Translations under genes and position numbers: made by a program | In this document: one piece after another, positions 22,995-35,584 of the stretch | Layout: each line of letters opens with the position of its first letter | Numbering within the stretch: position 1 is the first letter of the stretch | Notes under the pieces: generated by a model | Told to the model about the DNA's origin: nothing | The model's input: the letters and a program-made list of their open reading frames with translations, nothing else | The model's database searches: none | From: Chloranthus sessilifolius | Taxonomy: Eukaryota; Streptophyta; Magnoliopsida; Chloranthales; Chloranthaceae | Length of the DNA: 64,000 nt | Assembly: GCA_021018995.1 (NCBI GenBank) | Contig: CM037598.1 | Location: 63,816,671-63,880,670 of the forward strand | Direction of reading: 5' to 3'

Positions 22995-25900
22995 TAACCT
23001 TTGCTAGTCCTCGAGCAAAGTGAAATTTAAAATGACTAATCCTAAGAAATTAAAATGCTACTTTCGTAGGGGACACAGATGCATTTAGCAGAAGCGCCAA
23101 GCCTTTTAAACCCCTAGGTGATCCCTAGTGGAGGAGTGAAGTCTCCTAAGGGTTTTTAGTGAAGGTACCCACAAACTTCTCCAATAAAACAGTTAATACT
23201 CATGCAACATGTTAAAACAGAGTTTAAGAAAAACAAAATAACTTCCACACCATGTTCATTTAGTTCTAGAGGGTTTTCAGCAGAAAAATCACCAACTTGA
23301 AACCTGAAATTTTGCTGCAATTCCTTCATTCTCAATCAGTTCATGTCAAGACATTGTGCCTGAAAATTGATGCAGAGCTCACCTTTACTTTAAAAATTAT
23401 GTTTTGATAATGCCCCAAACAAATCAGATTTCAGACCCAACTCTTACCGGGGTTGTCACTCACAATAAAAATAGAAAGGTGCATCATCTCACACAGCTCA
23501 AGAGTTGTTGCAGCCCTCAAATAGGACTGCAAGCATGAGCATAGGCATAGCTCTAATTTCTAAAATTTTCTAACTCTTTTCACCATAGATTAAACAAATC
23601 CTCATCTCCACATGACAGCTCAATTAATTTTAGATCAGTAAGGTCATTTTATTGGGTTGTAGCGTGGCTTAGGGATGAGGTTTGTAAAAGAATGAATAGG
23701 TAAAATAGGATTCAAAATTGAGAAATCAGTAATGGTAAGGAGGTGATTTGCAACTCAACCTTCTTCATTTCAGCATAATTCCATTTACTTGAATTTTCAG
23801 ATTTTGAAGTGATTAGTTTCTAATCCTCATTTCAATCTTTCAATGAAATGACTTGTCCTTCTCATTCTTTTTCTTTTGTATACTTTATTTATTTTTATTT
23901 ATTTATTTATTTATTATTATTTTTTTTTTTATGGGTTGGAATGCCACAACAACACCAAATGAGTTTCCGTCTTTCTGAACCAAAAGTCACACCATCTCTA
24001 CCTTCTTCCATTTCTTCACCTTTACCTTCTAAATTCTCAGAGTGAGGGTCAGGCTGCATTAGGTCAAAGGTTTTTTGGGTTTGAATTTTCTGGTTTCCAT
24101 CAAAGAAATTGGGATCTTTAAAGCTCAAAGTGGGTGTATCAAGGGTAGTTCAAAGGTGGGGCATTTAAGGCTCAAACTGTCCAAGGGATGCCCTTACTTC
24201 ATGTCCTCAATGTCATGAGTGTTGTCAAGTTGTTTCAATTTGGATTTGCCTAACTTCTAGTGATTAAAATTGGATCCTATCAGTCCTTAGAGCAGAAGAA
24301 ATTTCCCAGACACTCTTCAAAGAAATTAAAATTTTTTCAGGCTCAAATCTCACTGGGTATGGTCTTCCATCAAAATTTCTGGGGGGTCCTTACAGTTTTT
24401 CTCTCATTTCAAGTTCACTAAACATCAATTTTTTTTTGAAAATTTTTGCCATTTGCTTCATGAAAAATGTTCAAACTACAGCTCATTTCAGTTTCAAAGA
24501 GTTTTTAATTTCCTCTTTTCAAAAAAATTCAGGTGGGAAATCACTTTATTGTCAATAACTTTTTCAACATAGCTGCACAAAGCATTAACTTATTTTATTG
24601 GCACACCCTCCATACTCCCAAACCTAAGATGAACATTCTCCTCAATGTTCTACACAATGAGAAACTAGGGGTAGCAGGGTAAAAGAAGAAAGAAATCCTT
24701 AAGTAGAAAAATTGCAGCTATGTGTAGCAGAAATTAAAAAAATGCAAAACTGAATACATGAGCAAGAAAATGGAAAAAAATGCTATGCAAATGCAGGAAA
24801 TTACTGATAAAATAGAAAAAACAGCAAAACTAAGCTAGAATCGCTACAAATTAAAATCTAGAAACTAAATGACTAGAAAAACTGCAGTGCAAATGAAGGG
24901 AAACTAATGCTAATGACAGAAAAACATCAAAAACAGAGTAAGGACCTGAATACTAAGCTACAAAAACAGAGAAATGTAGATGCAAAAATAAAATTTCAAG
25001 GACAAAAAATAGAAAAGGAAAGTTAGAAACCAAATACAAAATTATAAAAGTGCAAAAAATCAGTAAAAGTAGGACACATTAACCTAAGAAAGAAAAATCA
25101 GCAATCTAAAAACAGAATTTTAAACTAAAATTTCTAAAACAAAAAATCCTAATACCAAATCATAAATCCCCTAAGCCCAAAGAAAACCCCAAAAGCCTGA
25201 GATACTTATGAATCTAAGTGATCATAAAAATGATCAGCAGGAATAACATACAATGAAAAGCAAGATTCATAAGACTAACCCCTTTGTTGATGATGTGTAT
25301 GAATAAAAAAGAATAATGAATCATGGGAGCACACATTAAAAACAGGGTTCATACACAGCTAAGACTTATTAATGATAAAGGAATCTCAGAGGAAAATAAA
25401 ATCGGTGGGCCCATTGAATATTCAAAACAACATATGATCCACTGCTCATTATCCTACATGATTCCTTAAAATGAAAAAAACATGATCTCAACAGGTCCAG
25501 ATGGAAAAATTGGATACAAACAAAGAAAAACAGCCCATCTGGAAGATATTTTATGTTTTTATAATTTTCTCTTTTTATTTGTTTTGGATCAGCCTGGGCT
25601 TAGCAAGAGCCCTTATTTACTATTGCTAAAAAATAATAAGAATTTTTAATTTGTATTTTCATTTTCTTCTATTTTTTTTTTTTTTTGGTTTTGTTGAGTT
25701 ATACAAAAATTAGAATGATAGCAAACACAACAAAACTGCTGGTCCTAGAGCATTTTTTAAAATTTTTTTTAAATGAAAATATATGCAAGGGAGAAAGGGG
25801 TGCAAACTCAAGCAGATCTGGTCCTGCTACAGTCCATTTGCTCCTCGTTTGGCGGCTACTCCAGATCTGCAAAAAATCTAAAACTGCAGCAATACCTTAT

Positions 25901-26217
25901 TCAAGTATATTGATAAAAATAAAAAGAAAAACTCCAACTGCAGCCTCATTTATTCAAAAATGCAACAGGCTATAGCAGCATTTATTCAAACACCTAGAAG
26001 GCAGAAAATAAAAATTCAGAAAAATAAGAAATTCTGCTGCAGTAAAATTGGTTTTCTATACAAAAACTGCAGCAAACTGTAAATTAAATAGTTGGAATGC
26101 ATTATAAAAATTTAAAACAGTATAATAATAAAAACTAAAAAATCAGATCTACAAAATCAAAATAAAAATCGGATCCACAAAAAATGAAAAACTCAGATCT
26201 ACTATCTAGATCAAAAC
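22995..26217 (-). other. Internal region of element L, non-coding
   Basis: No gag or pol similarity can be read in any frame. The first 460 bp next to the polypurine tract are homologous to the Athila-1 3' untranslated region. The rest is low-complexity: T-rich around 23850-23930, strongly A-rich at 24660-25180, and poly-T near 25670-25686. Short ORFs in it have no resemblance to known proteins. Confidence 0.7.
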
Positions 26218-26235
26218 TCCCCGGCAACGGCGCCA
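26218..26235 (-). other. Primer-binding site of element L (tRNA-Asp)
   Basis: The plus strand reads TCCCCGGCAACGGCGCCA, the 3' end of plant tRNA-Asp including CCA as I recall it. The minus strand is therefore its complement. Six bases separate it from the 5' LTR. It would prime minus-strand cDNA synthesis. Confidence 0.9.
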
Positions 26236-26805
26236 AAAACTTGTTGGGGATTTCTAGTGTGCAGATTTATTGTGTAATGATAAAGACAAAATAAAATTAT
26301 AGTAAAACAAGGGATGGATTCAGCACAACAAAAATATCTTAGACCTGCAAGATACAAGGTCCTCTGTAGCAAGTTTTAATAAGTAAGAGTTTATCCCACA
26401 GGGAGTAGTGATCTAAACCTAGAAGGAGTATAGTAGACCTCCAAATCTGGCTACAGATCTGACATTTCTATGAAAATAGTGAAAAGAAAGAGAGTTTTTC
26501 TGTGTCACTAGATCTAATTATTTTATAGAACTACTGGAGATTTTCTAAACTACTGGAGAAATATTAATAAAAGAATGGTTATTTAACTAAAGTGCATAAA
26601 AATAAATCCTAATCCTCCTTCAGATTAAGGTCGCCAATCTTAGTCCTCAGCTATCGGATATTTATGAAAATAAACAATACCGTTACACCATATATCAAGT
26701 TTTCTACCATTGGTCGTCAATCAAGTCTAGGATCCCATCAATACAGATTTAATCAAATCCTAATCCTCCTTCTTCAGATTAAGGTCATCAATCTTAATCC
26801 TCAGC

Positions 26806-29306
26806 TGTAACAGCCCGGATTTCCGTTTCCAGAAACCCGTACCGTTAGGATCATACTCTGGATGATCCCGGATCGATCCCACGTGTCCGCGCATATAGCG
26901 GAAGCTAGGTGGACACATCCGAGCAGCGGTAGTCTGAGTCAAACAATTTCTACGCTAAATACACGTCAACAATATTTAAATGTAAAGAAAAACATACACA
27001 TTCCCAAAAAGGAACCAAGAAGAACCATCGGTGATGGACGTACATCACCCAAACAATGGTTCCCTATAGTGGTTCCGAAATGGAATGTGAACTAACATAA
27101 AATGAGTAAATGTAGAACTACATATGTTTATACAAAGGTGGCCACCAGGCACACAGTAATCCAAAAGATTAAAAGTACAAAATGTAGGGCATCAATACCC
27201 AGGCTACGGATAAAACTCGTCACGGGCGTCGACGTCTCCTCGTCCTGCCTCGGCCTCGGGATCCGGTGATAATCCGGATCGCTCTCTTGAATTTCGACCC
27301 TCGAACCTAAAAGATTTGAGCGGTGGTGAGCTACATCCTAGCTCGATAGAGTTCGATTAATTTAGAACTAGATTATTAAACATGATTGCAGAACATATCC
27401 TAAGTCGATAAGAGAAACAAAACTGAACAGAGTATGGATTGATGCTCAAACATGCAGAAATCGAATGCATAATAACCGTAATAGCAAATGTAACTTGAAT
27501 TTGCAAAATGCTATGCTTATTATATTTAAATGACTTAAATCATGCATATCTCTAACTTAAGTAACTCCGTATATATATATCACGTGGTAGCCGCATTTGT
27601 GCCAATAGGAAACCCCAACCAATCGTCGCTCAATGAACAATCTTGCAGGAATGCATCAAAGCCCCACACATGGAGTGCAATTTTGCCGAGGATTTTCAAG
27701 CAACTGCACATTGTGCAAGAAACGGATATACCGCCGAGTCGGTGGGGATCGTCTGAATATTAAACCTCAAATCAAATACATACTTATTACCTCATGAATC
27801 GATTATCGGAGCATATGCAAGGAAGCGAGATATCGAATACGGGAATCGAGTTTAATGTATATCGGGCATGTTTTGAAAATCAGAGATAGCATACAATGTT
27901 AAGGTATCATGCAATTAAATTTAGATGCACTTTAAGTTAAATTTTCCCCTACCTCAGATCAGTTTATCTTCTAGGCAAATCCAAAGCTTTTACGACGTGT
28001 CAGGGTTTATCCTATACCACATGCACAGTACATTAAGTGTTAGGAACGTCAGAGAACTACCCGGCACAATATCCGGGGTGTCTACTTCATGAAGTCAAGA
28101 CAGGCAAAAACAGGGGTAAGTGATCGATCACCACCCACTGTAGATCGATCACCACCTTAGTGATCGATCACGAACCTGCTTATCTCTCTCTCAACACAGT
28201 CAAGGTTGATCGATCACCACCTTGGTGATCGATCACCAACCCTCCTGTAGATCGATCACCACCTTGGTGATCGATCACCAATGCAATTTCAAAAACTTCC
28301 CCCCTCTGTCCACATCACTTCCTTATACAGATTGATCGATCACCAACCTCATTGTAGATCGATCACCACCTTGGTGATCGATCACCCACTCGGGCAAGAA
28401 CTTCCCATCTTCTGGGGTGTCTGTTTCCCATGAGGTTTATACAGATTGATCGATCACCAGTCCTTGGTGATCGATCACCAACCCTCAGTGATCGATCACC
28501 AACCCTCAGTGATCGATCACCACCCTTTGGTGATCGATCACCAATGACAGAAAAGCTGTCATTAATGGAGTTCACCTCCCATCCATTTTTGATCTCCCTC
28601 CACTAATGGTTGTTCAATCACCATTAATACCTCATAAATACACACTTTAAGCTATTCATTAAACCCTATTTAACACACACAACTCACCTTGTTCGTGGGT
28701 TTCTTGGGGTTCCGGCAATGACCCGAAAAGAGGGTTTCAAACCTAGATCTCGGAGCTCTTCCTCGATCCGGATCCGGCGAGAAGCTCTTCAGCTCTGGTT
28801 CGACAGATCAAGGCCTCACACACCAATCTCAACCCCAGGTAACTCAATCACCTTGGTCTAGCTATTCTAGCTTAGGAATCCCTCATCTCTATCTTGCTAA
28901 CCCTATTCTTCTCTCTCAAGAATCCTCTTGGAAACTCTCTTAGCACAGATCTCCAGTTAATGGACCAGTTAGGGCAAGAGGATGAAGGAGAAGAAGGAAT
29001 GAAGATCTCTTTCCTTTGTCTCCCTTCCTTCTTCTATAAGCTATCCCCTCAAAACAGAATTCCTGTTTTGCCCTTGGTGCCTGTTCCGGTGTGAAGCATG
29101 AACACAGTTGCTTCTGCGCAACGTGTTCCACCTACCCTCTACACATCTAGGATCTAGATGAAATTTCACACGTGTTCTCATCTCACTACAGTGCCACATT
29201 ATTTAAACTAATATAACCCTAAAGTTTTTGAATCAATCTTGGTTTCCGTGTCGGGCACGCGAATCAAAGCAGTCAGGCTTGTGTTCTAATTTTCGGGGTC
29301 GTTACA
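26806..29306 (-). mobile_element. Solo LTR D (Tekay-type)
   Basis: A 2501-bp sequence with TGTAAC...GTTACA ends is flanked by the 5-bp duplication TCAGC (26801-26805 and 29307-29311). On the minus strand it begins TGTAACGACCCCGAAAATTA and ends with a GATCATCCAGAGTATGATCC block and CCGGGCTGTTACA, as in element B. No internal sequence is present, so the two original LTRs recombined and left one. Confidence 0.9.
28118..28545. repeat. Motif array in solo LTR D (TGATCGATCACCA type)
   Basis: More than a dozen copies of TGATCGATCACC, often paired in opposite orientation (CACCTTGGTGATCGATCACC). It shares the TGATCGATCA core with element B but has different flanks. ORFs reading GDRSP repeats across it are translations of the array. 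Confidence 0.85.
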
Positions 29307-30731
29307 TCAGCTATCGGATATTTATGAAAATATGCAGTACCGTTACATCATATATCAAGTTTCCTAGCATTGGTCGTCAATCAAGTCTAGGATCCTATCA
29401 ATACAGATTTAATCTAATCAGCAATCAACCAGAAATTTGGGTGTCAATCAAACTCTAGAAAACTGAAGATGGAAAAGTAGAAACCGTTATACTAATCTGC
29501 AAATTCTAACCTGAGTCGTCAATTCAAGTCAAAACTTGGAGATGTTTACAAAACTGAAATACAACTAAACTAAATGATGGAGGAAGATGGATAGAAAAAT
29601 AAAGATTAAATGGTGAGAAATAGACAGCTAGGGCCTGGTTTTCATTGCCAAACAGATCAAGATCTAAGGATATGCAGCCATCCTTCATTTGGCTACAAAC
29701 ATAAATGCAAGGTATAAGAATCTGATCTAGACCGGTGGTTTGGATTCATCTTAAGGCTATGATCTATCCGCCTAAATAGTGACAGATCATCCACTAGATT
29801 TCCTCCATCACTTGCTTGGATTGATCTTATGGTTATGATCTGTCCACTTAAATTGTCACAGATCATTCAATAGATTTCCTCCATTCCAATGTCTTCGATC
29901 AGAATAAGATAATCACTACAGATGTTGTGGATGCAAGGCCACAGGCACAGACACCCACAGGCATATCAAACCCAGGGAAATCAGATGGTCATCAAGAGAT
30001 CTACCAGTTAAGTGGATGAGCTTATTAACAAACTCCTATACACGAATCCGATCAAGAATCTAATGGGAACACAAGATCTTTAGATTTAACTAAGCTTTAA
30101 AATCAACAATTTATTGCTCAAACAAAACAACTTACAATAAACTTGTTCCTAGATCTGTAGTCTGTGCATCGATCCACATTTCTTCATGCCAAAATTACAA
30201 TTACAAACCAGATCCGAGCTACTATCTAGATCTAATCCAACAGGCTAGGTTAGAAAGAGAAGGGGGAAGAAGAAAGAAAAAATAAAACCTAAAACTAAAC
30301 CTAAATGAGCTAAGGAGAACTCAGGATATTCCTTTGTTCCTACTTTCCTTGCTAAAGAGAAAATAGCAAAAGGATAGGTATTTATACATATGCATTGATC
30401 CTTGTGCCTTGGGTTTCAGCCAATCAAAGAGCAGAGATGGATCCCTTCTATTGTGCTTTAGTTGCATTCCCTCCAAATATTTATTCACACCCATGTGCAG
30501 CATTTTCTGTGTATTAGAGTTCCTAATCTGCCCTTGTCAACCACAAAAATGTCTGCTACTCATCTTCATACTTGTTGTCCGTAAAAGGGACCCAAGCTGC
30601 CCTTGTTGTCCATTACTTTTTCCAGTTGCACACCTCAAGTGATTGCCCAGAGAATAATCTTTCTCGCTGCCCCAAAATACCGTCGTTGTTTGTTACCAAA
30701 ATAGCCCCAAATGGACCCCGTCTGAAGTAAG

Positions 30732-30775
<44 letters not shown>

Positions 30776-32140
30776 GCAGCTGCACTTAAGACGCCAGGTT
30801 TGAGGGGCTTTCTGAGAACTCAACGGTTGGATAGGATCTTGACAGCATCTCGACAGATTTGGGGCAAGCTGGAGGTTGGGCTTCTCGACAGGTTGAGATA
30901 TTTAAGCGGGCAAAGGATGCTATGGTGTGAATTGCAGCTGAAACTCTGCATGGCTATAGCTTTGAAGATGTCGATAGGTTTGGGTTGAAAATTTGGTTTG
31001 CTGCTGCAGCTTGTTGTGAGGATTGATGGAGGCTGCAAATGCATTTCGAGAGGTTCCTTTGGAAGCTCATCCATTCGATAGGGTTGAAGGTGTAAATGCA
31101 GCACGGTGTCGATAGTTTCAAACTGAACTTCGCTAGGTTCATTCTGCAGCTTATCAGATGGTAAGTTCGATAGGTTCAAGCTGGTTATTTCAGCATTTTG
31201 ACAGGATTGCAGCAGCATCCTCCATGTGGTTGATAGGTGCTAGGTGTTACTTGCTGTTTCGATAGAATGAAGGTTTCAGCAGAATGTTTCAATAGCTCAG
31301 CTGTAGAGGGCTGCTGCACTTCGATAGGATTGGAAGCTTCTAGTTGTCGACAGGTTTGGTTGCTCTAGCTTCCTCACCATTCAACAGGATGAAGTTTCAG
31401 CTGCATAAACCAATCGACAGGTTCCTTGCAGCATTTTGATAGGTTGCCCCCCCTTGAACTGCTCGATAGGTTGGATGAATGCAGTAGCTTCAGCTCCAAG
31501 TGGTCGACAAGATTGGTTAGAAGGCTGGGCATTTTGTTTTGAGAGGATTGGTGAATGGATTATTGAGAGGATTGTTGAGCCTTTGACAGGTTCAACAACA
31601 GCTCAAGGCTTAAGCAACTATTGCAATGGGTTCAAGGATCCATTCGACAGGCTCCATGGCTACTGATGCAGCACGATAAGTTTGCTATTTTTATTACAGC
31701 AATGCTCTAGAGGAAGAAAGATGTCGAGCTTTATTCAAGCCACCAGTCGATAGGTCCAAGTTCATGTGTAGCTGCTGAATTTTCTACTCCATTGAAAGCT
31801 TCCACTACTGCAACTTGCTTCCAAGTGTGCAACTAGGTGACCCCTTTGCTGCTCCCTATACACTGCTGCTGTGTAGGTGGGGTCCCCAGCTTGAAGATGC
31901 TGCTGTATTTGCAAAAGTCGGGGATAAAACTGATGCCATTCCGTTCAGCCCTCACTCTTAGCTGTTGCATGGCTCCACAACTCCTCTAAATGGCACCTTT
32001 TTAACTGAAAACTGCACTAAGGATGTATTTACCTCCTTGCTGCAAAACAACACTAAAAAAAAATATTAAATACTCTAATTCCTAGCAAAAGTCAGGTTTA
32101 AAGGTGTAGAAAGTGGTAAAAATCAGTGACTAACACCTGT

Positions 32141-33459
32141 GCATTCCCATCACAAGGCTATCTAGCTGAGCCAAACCCTTACAACTTAATGCATCGGCTA
32201 CAACATTAGCCTTGCCTAGATGATATTGAACAGAGCAATCGTAATCTTTGAGAAACTCCATCCGCCTTCATTGCCTCATATTTAGTTCCTTCTATGTGAA
32301 TAGGTATCTGAGGCTTTTATGGTCAGTGAAAATCTCAAAGGTCTCCCCATATAAATAGTGTGTCCAAATCTTTAATGCGAATATGACCGCCGCCAGTTCC
32401 AGGTCATGTGTTGGGTAATTCTTCTCGTGGTCTTTCAGCTGCTGCAACCCATAAGCAATTACGTTCTTGTGTTGGTTGAGCATGTAGCCTAAACCATTAT
32501 GAGAAGCATCGCTATAAACTGTAAAACCTCCACTGCCTGAAGGAATTGCTAGTACTGGAGCTGAAGTGAGCCTCTTCTTGAGTTCCTAGAAGCTCTTTTC
32601 GCATGCTTCAGACCACTCGAATCTCACATCTTTTTATGTGAGCCTCGTCAGTGGTCCCAGTATTTTTGAAAATCCCTCCATAAAACATCGATAATACCCA
32701 TCTAGACCAAGGAAACTATAGATATCTATAACCGTCTTTGGTTGTTCCCATTACACCACGGCCTCGATCTTAGCTGGATCCACCATGACACCCTCCTTCG
32801 AGACGACATGTCCCAAAAAGCTAACTTTCTCAAACTAAAACTCGCACTTATTGAGCTTGGTGTACAGTTGTTGTTCACGCAGAGTTTGTAGAGTGGCTCT
32901 CAAGTGTTCTTCATGTTCCTTCTTCGACTTAGAGTATATTAGAATATCGTCAACGAATACCATGATGTAGGAGTCCAAGTGTGGTTTAAACACCCGATTC
33001 ATCAAATCCATAAATGACGCTGGTGCATTCGTCAAACCAAACGGCATCACTAAGAACTCGTAGTGTCCATATCACGTCCAGAACATTGTCCTCTGCCTTA
33101 ACTCTCAGCTAATGGTATCCAGATCTCAGATTGATCTTGGAGAAATACCTTGCTCCTTGCAACTGATCGAACAAATCGCCAATCCTAGGCAATGGATATC
33201 GATTCTTGATATTTTGTTTGTTTAACTATCAATAGTCGATGCATAGCCTCATCGACCCATCCTTCTTCTTGACAAACAAGACTGGTGCACCCCAAGGAAA
33301 CACACTCGGTCTTACAAGTCCTTTGTCTAAGAGCTCTTGAAACTACTCTTTCAATTCCTTCAACTCAGCCCGAGCCATTTTGTAAGGTGCCTTGGAAATC
33401 TGCTCCGTTTCAGGTGCCAAGTCGATAGCGAACTCCACCTCTCTATCTGGAGGTAGTCC
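32141..33459 (-). pseudogene. Element A reverse transcriptase and RNase H, broken
   Basis: On the minus strand the RT palm is readable: [20 protein letters not shown] and the catalytic [10 protein letters not shown] (about 32925-32965). RNase H follows ([35 protein letters not shown]). These copy element RNA into DNA and degrade the RNA strand. Stops and frameshifts lie between readable blocks, for example at the start of the palm near 33060 and after RNase H near 32290. The reading direction continues into integrase on the far side of element L. Confidence 0.85.
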
Positions 33460-34008
33460 TGATACTTCTTCTAGAAAGACGTCGTCAAACTCACATGCAA
33501 TAGCGATCTCAGAAATAACATTCTTCCCTTCCATGTCATCTTTCAAAAATACCAAGTAACCACTGCATCCATTTCTGATCAAACATTCGGCTTTGATGGC
33601 AGACACAAGTGACAAAAACTTTGTTCTCATCCCTACAAATCGGAATGATCTCCTTGTATTCAGCCTAAAGATGATAACTTTGTTCTTACAATAGATAGTT
33701 GCATAATGCTGTGACAATCAGTCCATGCCAAGGATCGAATCCTTGCATGTCTAACAGAACCAAACTTGCTGGTAGCTCAAAGACGTCCCCATCTGTAATG
33801 GTTACTATGACTGACCTGCAGACTAAGTTCGTATCAACCAATTTTCCAGTTGGAATAGACACTGCCAAGATAAAATCCAAAGTCTCGGGCTTAACTTTCA
33901 TCTTCCTTGCAAATCGAGAAGTGGCAAATGAATGAGTAGACCCTGGGTCTATCAACACTCTAGCCACGTACTCTACATAACTCCCCTTCCCATACACTTC
34001 TAAGGTAC
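33460..34008 (-). pseudogene. Element A protease and linker, broken
   Basis: The protease active-site block ARVLIDPGSTHSFATS lies near 33905-33950, followed by the usual LDFILAVSIPTG and LVLLDMQGFD blocks. The linker to RT contains GCSGYLVFLK and LPPDREVEFAIDL. The first exon-like base is 34008, directly after an AG dinucleotide on the minus strand, which is the predicted splice acceptor. A frame break lies near 33700-33720. Confidence 0.8.
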
Positions 34009-34178
34009 CTATAAAGCATACTCATTTCAGCATTCCACTCATGCTGCATATCAAAGCATGACATCAATTAGATCAACTAATCTTACATATATAATCTATA
34101 TAGATTCACCTTCTCTATCAAAATTTTTTTTTCAATACATTTGATACAATGTATAATTTAATCCAAATAAAGTCTCAC
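34009..34178 (-). other. Probable intron between gag and protease, element A
   Basis: The 170-bp interval has GT (minus strand GTGAGACTTT) and AG (GCTTTATAG) borders and is A/T-rich with stops in the gag frame. Removing it joins gag to protease in one frame within a glycine codon (ACAAG|GT). The same codon and phase are used in element B. An alternative acceptor GATATGCAG further upstream would leave a stop. Confidence 0.65.
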
Positions 34179-35480
34179 CTTGTATGATATCATTGGTATT
34201 CTGAGCGTCCTGAGCCGTAACTGCATAGGCCCTTCCTTGTACGACCGGCTTCTTTGCTTGGATCGGCCTTGGTGCAGAAGCAGAAGTTGTTCTTCCCTTG
34301 TTCATCTTCGGACAATCCCAAATGATGTGGCCTATCTTTCCATATTTGTAGCATCTCCGCATCCCCCGTCTATAGTCAACTGTTCTGTGAGACTTGCCAC
34401 ACTTGGCACAAGTCTCATTTGGTGTAGAAGAGGCTGCTCGTGAGAAGCCTTGAGTAGCGAACACTCCGGTGGTGGCAGTAGGGCTCTCATACCTAATCGG
34501 TCCCACCAATGTCGATACAGGTGGCTTGGAATAACTTGTATATGCAATTTGTCTAGGGATCGGAGCTGGTGCCGTAAACCTCAACTTTTTATTCCCCGAG
34601 TCATACTCACCCACTCTCCCTTAAATTGTTCAACCTTTATCTTGTTGCTCCCTCCGTTTGGACATGTTATTAATATCCCTTTCAGCCACGATCACTTTCC
34701 CCATCACGCCCGCATAGTTTTCAAGTTTAAAAATTGAAACACTCTCACGGACGTTCGACCTCAGACCTTCCTCAAATTTGCCAGCCATCATTACCTTTGT
34801 GGATACTAACTCAAGTGTGAATCATGATAAGCGTGTAAACTCCACACCATACTCTCGCACAATCATGCTTCCTTGCTGCAGATTTGCAAAGTCTCTTCTC
34901 ATCTGAACTCTCACCTGCTTGGGGAAGTACTCTGTGTTGAACTCCCTAACAAAGTCTACCCATGTCCATAGACGGTGAGGGTCCTCAATTTTCTTTTTTC
35001 TCAATACCAATTTCCACCAGGGATTAACATCTCCCTCAAGCTGGAAGGAGGCCCAGCCTACCTTCTCATCCTCTATACTCCGCAGCTTATCCAGAAGCTT
35101 TTCCATCTGGTTTAACCACTTTTTAGCTTCCAATGGATCTATTTGCCATAAAATCTAGGAGGTCTCAATCTCCTAAAATCAACGAATGACGAGGGTAAAA
35201 ATGTTGGAAGAGGTGGTGGTGGCGGCTGATGACTATTGGCATTATTAGCCGCCAATAGTACGGTCTGCTAGGCCAATAACGCGGTCTGTTGCGTCTGTTG
35301 GGCCATAACAACAGGCATAGCTTCCATGGCTAATGCCATACGATCAGTCGTATCAACCCTCCTATCTTCCCCATCATGAGGATTCCTTTGGTCTCTACTA
35401 GACCCTGCACAAAACTCATCTTCACCTCCAGGATTCCTACTCTGGCTACGTCTAGGTCGACCCCTTCTCTTTGAAGACAT
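34179..35480 (-). pseudogene. gag: Element A gag, broken
   Basis: The start is ATG 35480 (MSSKRRGRPRRSQSR), about 100 bp from the primer site. The capsid part (MEKLLDKLRSIEDEKVGWA, NPWWKLVLRKK, ADFxNLQQGSM-like block) lies at 34822-35133. The nucleocapsid (34132-34614) has two damaged CCHC knuckles: in the first (CAKCGKSHRTVDY) the last Cys is Tyr, and in the second (CYKYGKIGHIIWDC) the second Cys is Tyr. Element B keeps both Cys. An in-frame TAG (ALLA*QTV) ends the first segment, and frameshifts lie near 35140 and 34620-34820. Confidence 0.8.
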
Positions 35481-35570
35481 CACGCTCTGCACATAAAATA
35501 AATATTTCATGAGTAGAAGATCCCTTCACTCTGACAAAATCCATGACTTATCAAAAATTCTAATGAAAAT

Positions 35571-35582
35571 GCTCTGATACCA
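35571..35582 (-). other. Primer-binding site of element A (initiator tRNA-Met)
   Basis: The minus strand reads TGGTATCAGAGC, the classical plant iMet primer site, two bases from the 5' LTR. Confidence 0.9.
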
Positions 35583-35584
35583 AT

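Larger units (their letters stand above)
19802..32135 (-). mobile_element. Element L: non-coding Athila-derived LTR element (LARD-like)
   Basis: It has two long LTRs (19802-22982 and 26242-32135, the latter interrupted by solo LTR D) around an internal region of 3.26 kb without coding capacity. On the minus strand a primer site perfectly matching the 18-nt 3' end of plant tRNA-Asp adjoins the 5' LTR, and a GTTTGGGGGTG polypurine tract adjoins the 3' LTR. LTR ends and the PPT-proximal region align with Athila-1. It must have been mobilised in trans, presumably by an Athila helper. The target duplication is CCTGT. Confidence 0.9.
26242..32135 (-). mobile_element. Element L 5' LTR, interrupted by solo LTR D
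   Basis: Starts TGTTGGGGATTTCTAG, ends GACTAACA. Without D and one copy of its duplication the LTR is about 3388 bp. By eye it differs from the other LTR by roughly 5-10 percent, so L is of middle age. Confidence 0.85.

Noticed and set aside
24660-25180. Possible host gene in the internal region of L
   Set aside because: The DNA is strongly A-rich with stops in all frames, and its ends are a primer site and a polypurine tract, so it is retroelement interior.
26218-26235. tRNA-like sequence
   Set aside because: Only 18 bases match a tRNA 3' end, and they adjoin an LTR. This is a primer-binding site, not a tRNA gene. The same holds for the sites at 35571, 40774, 51390 and 60499.
28363-28575. 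ORF with GDRSP repeats
   Set aside because: It is the translation of the TGATCGATCACC array in solo LTR D, not a protein.
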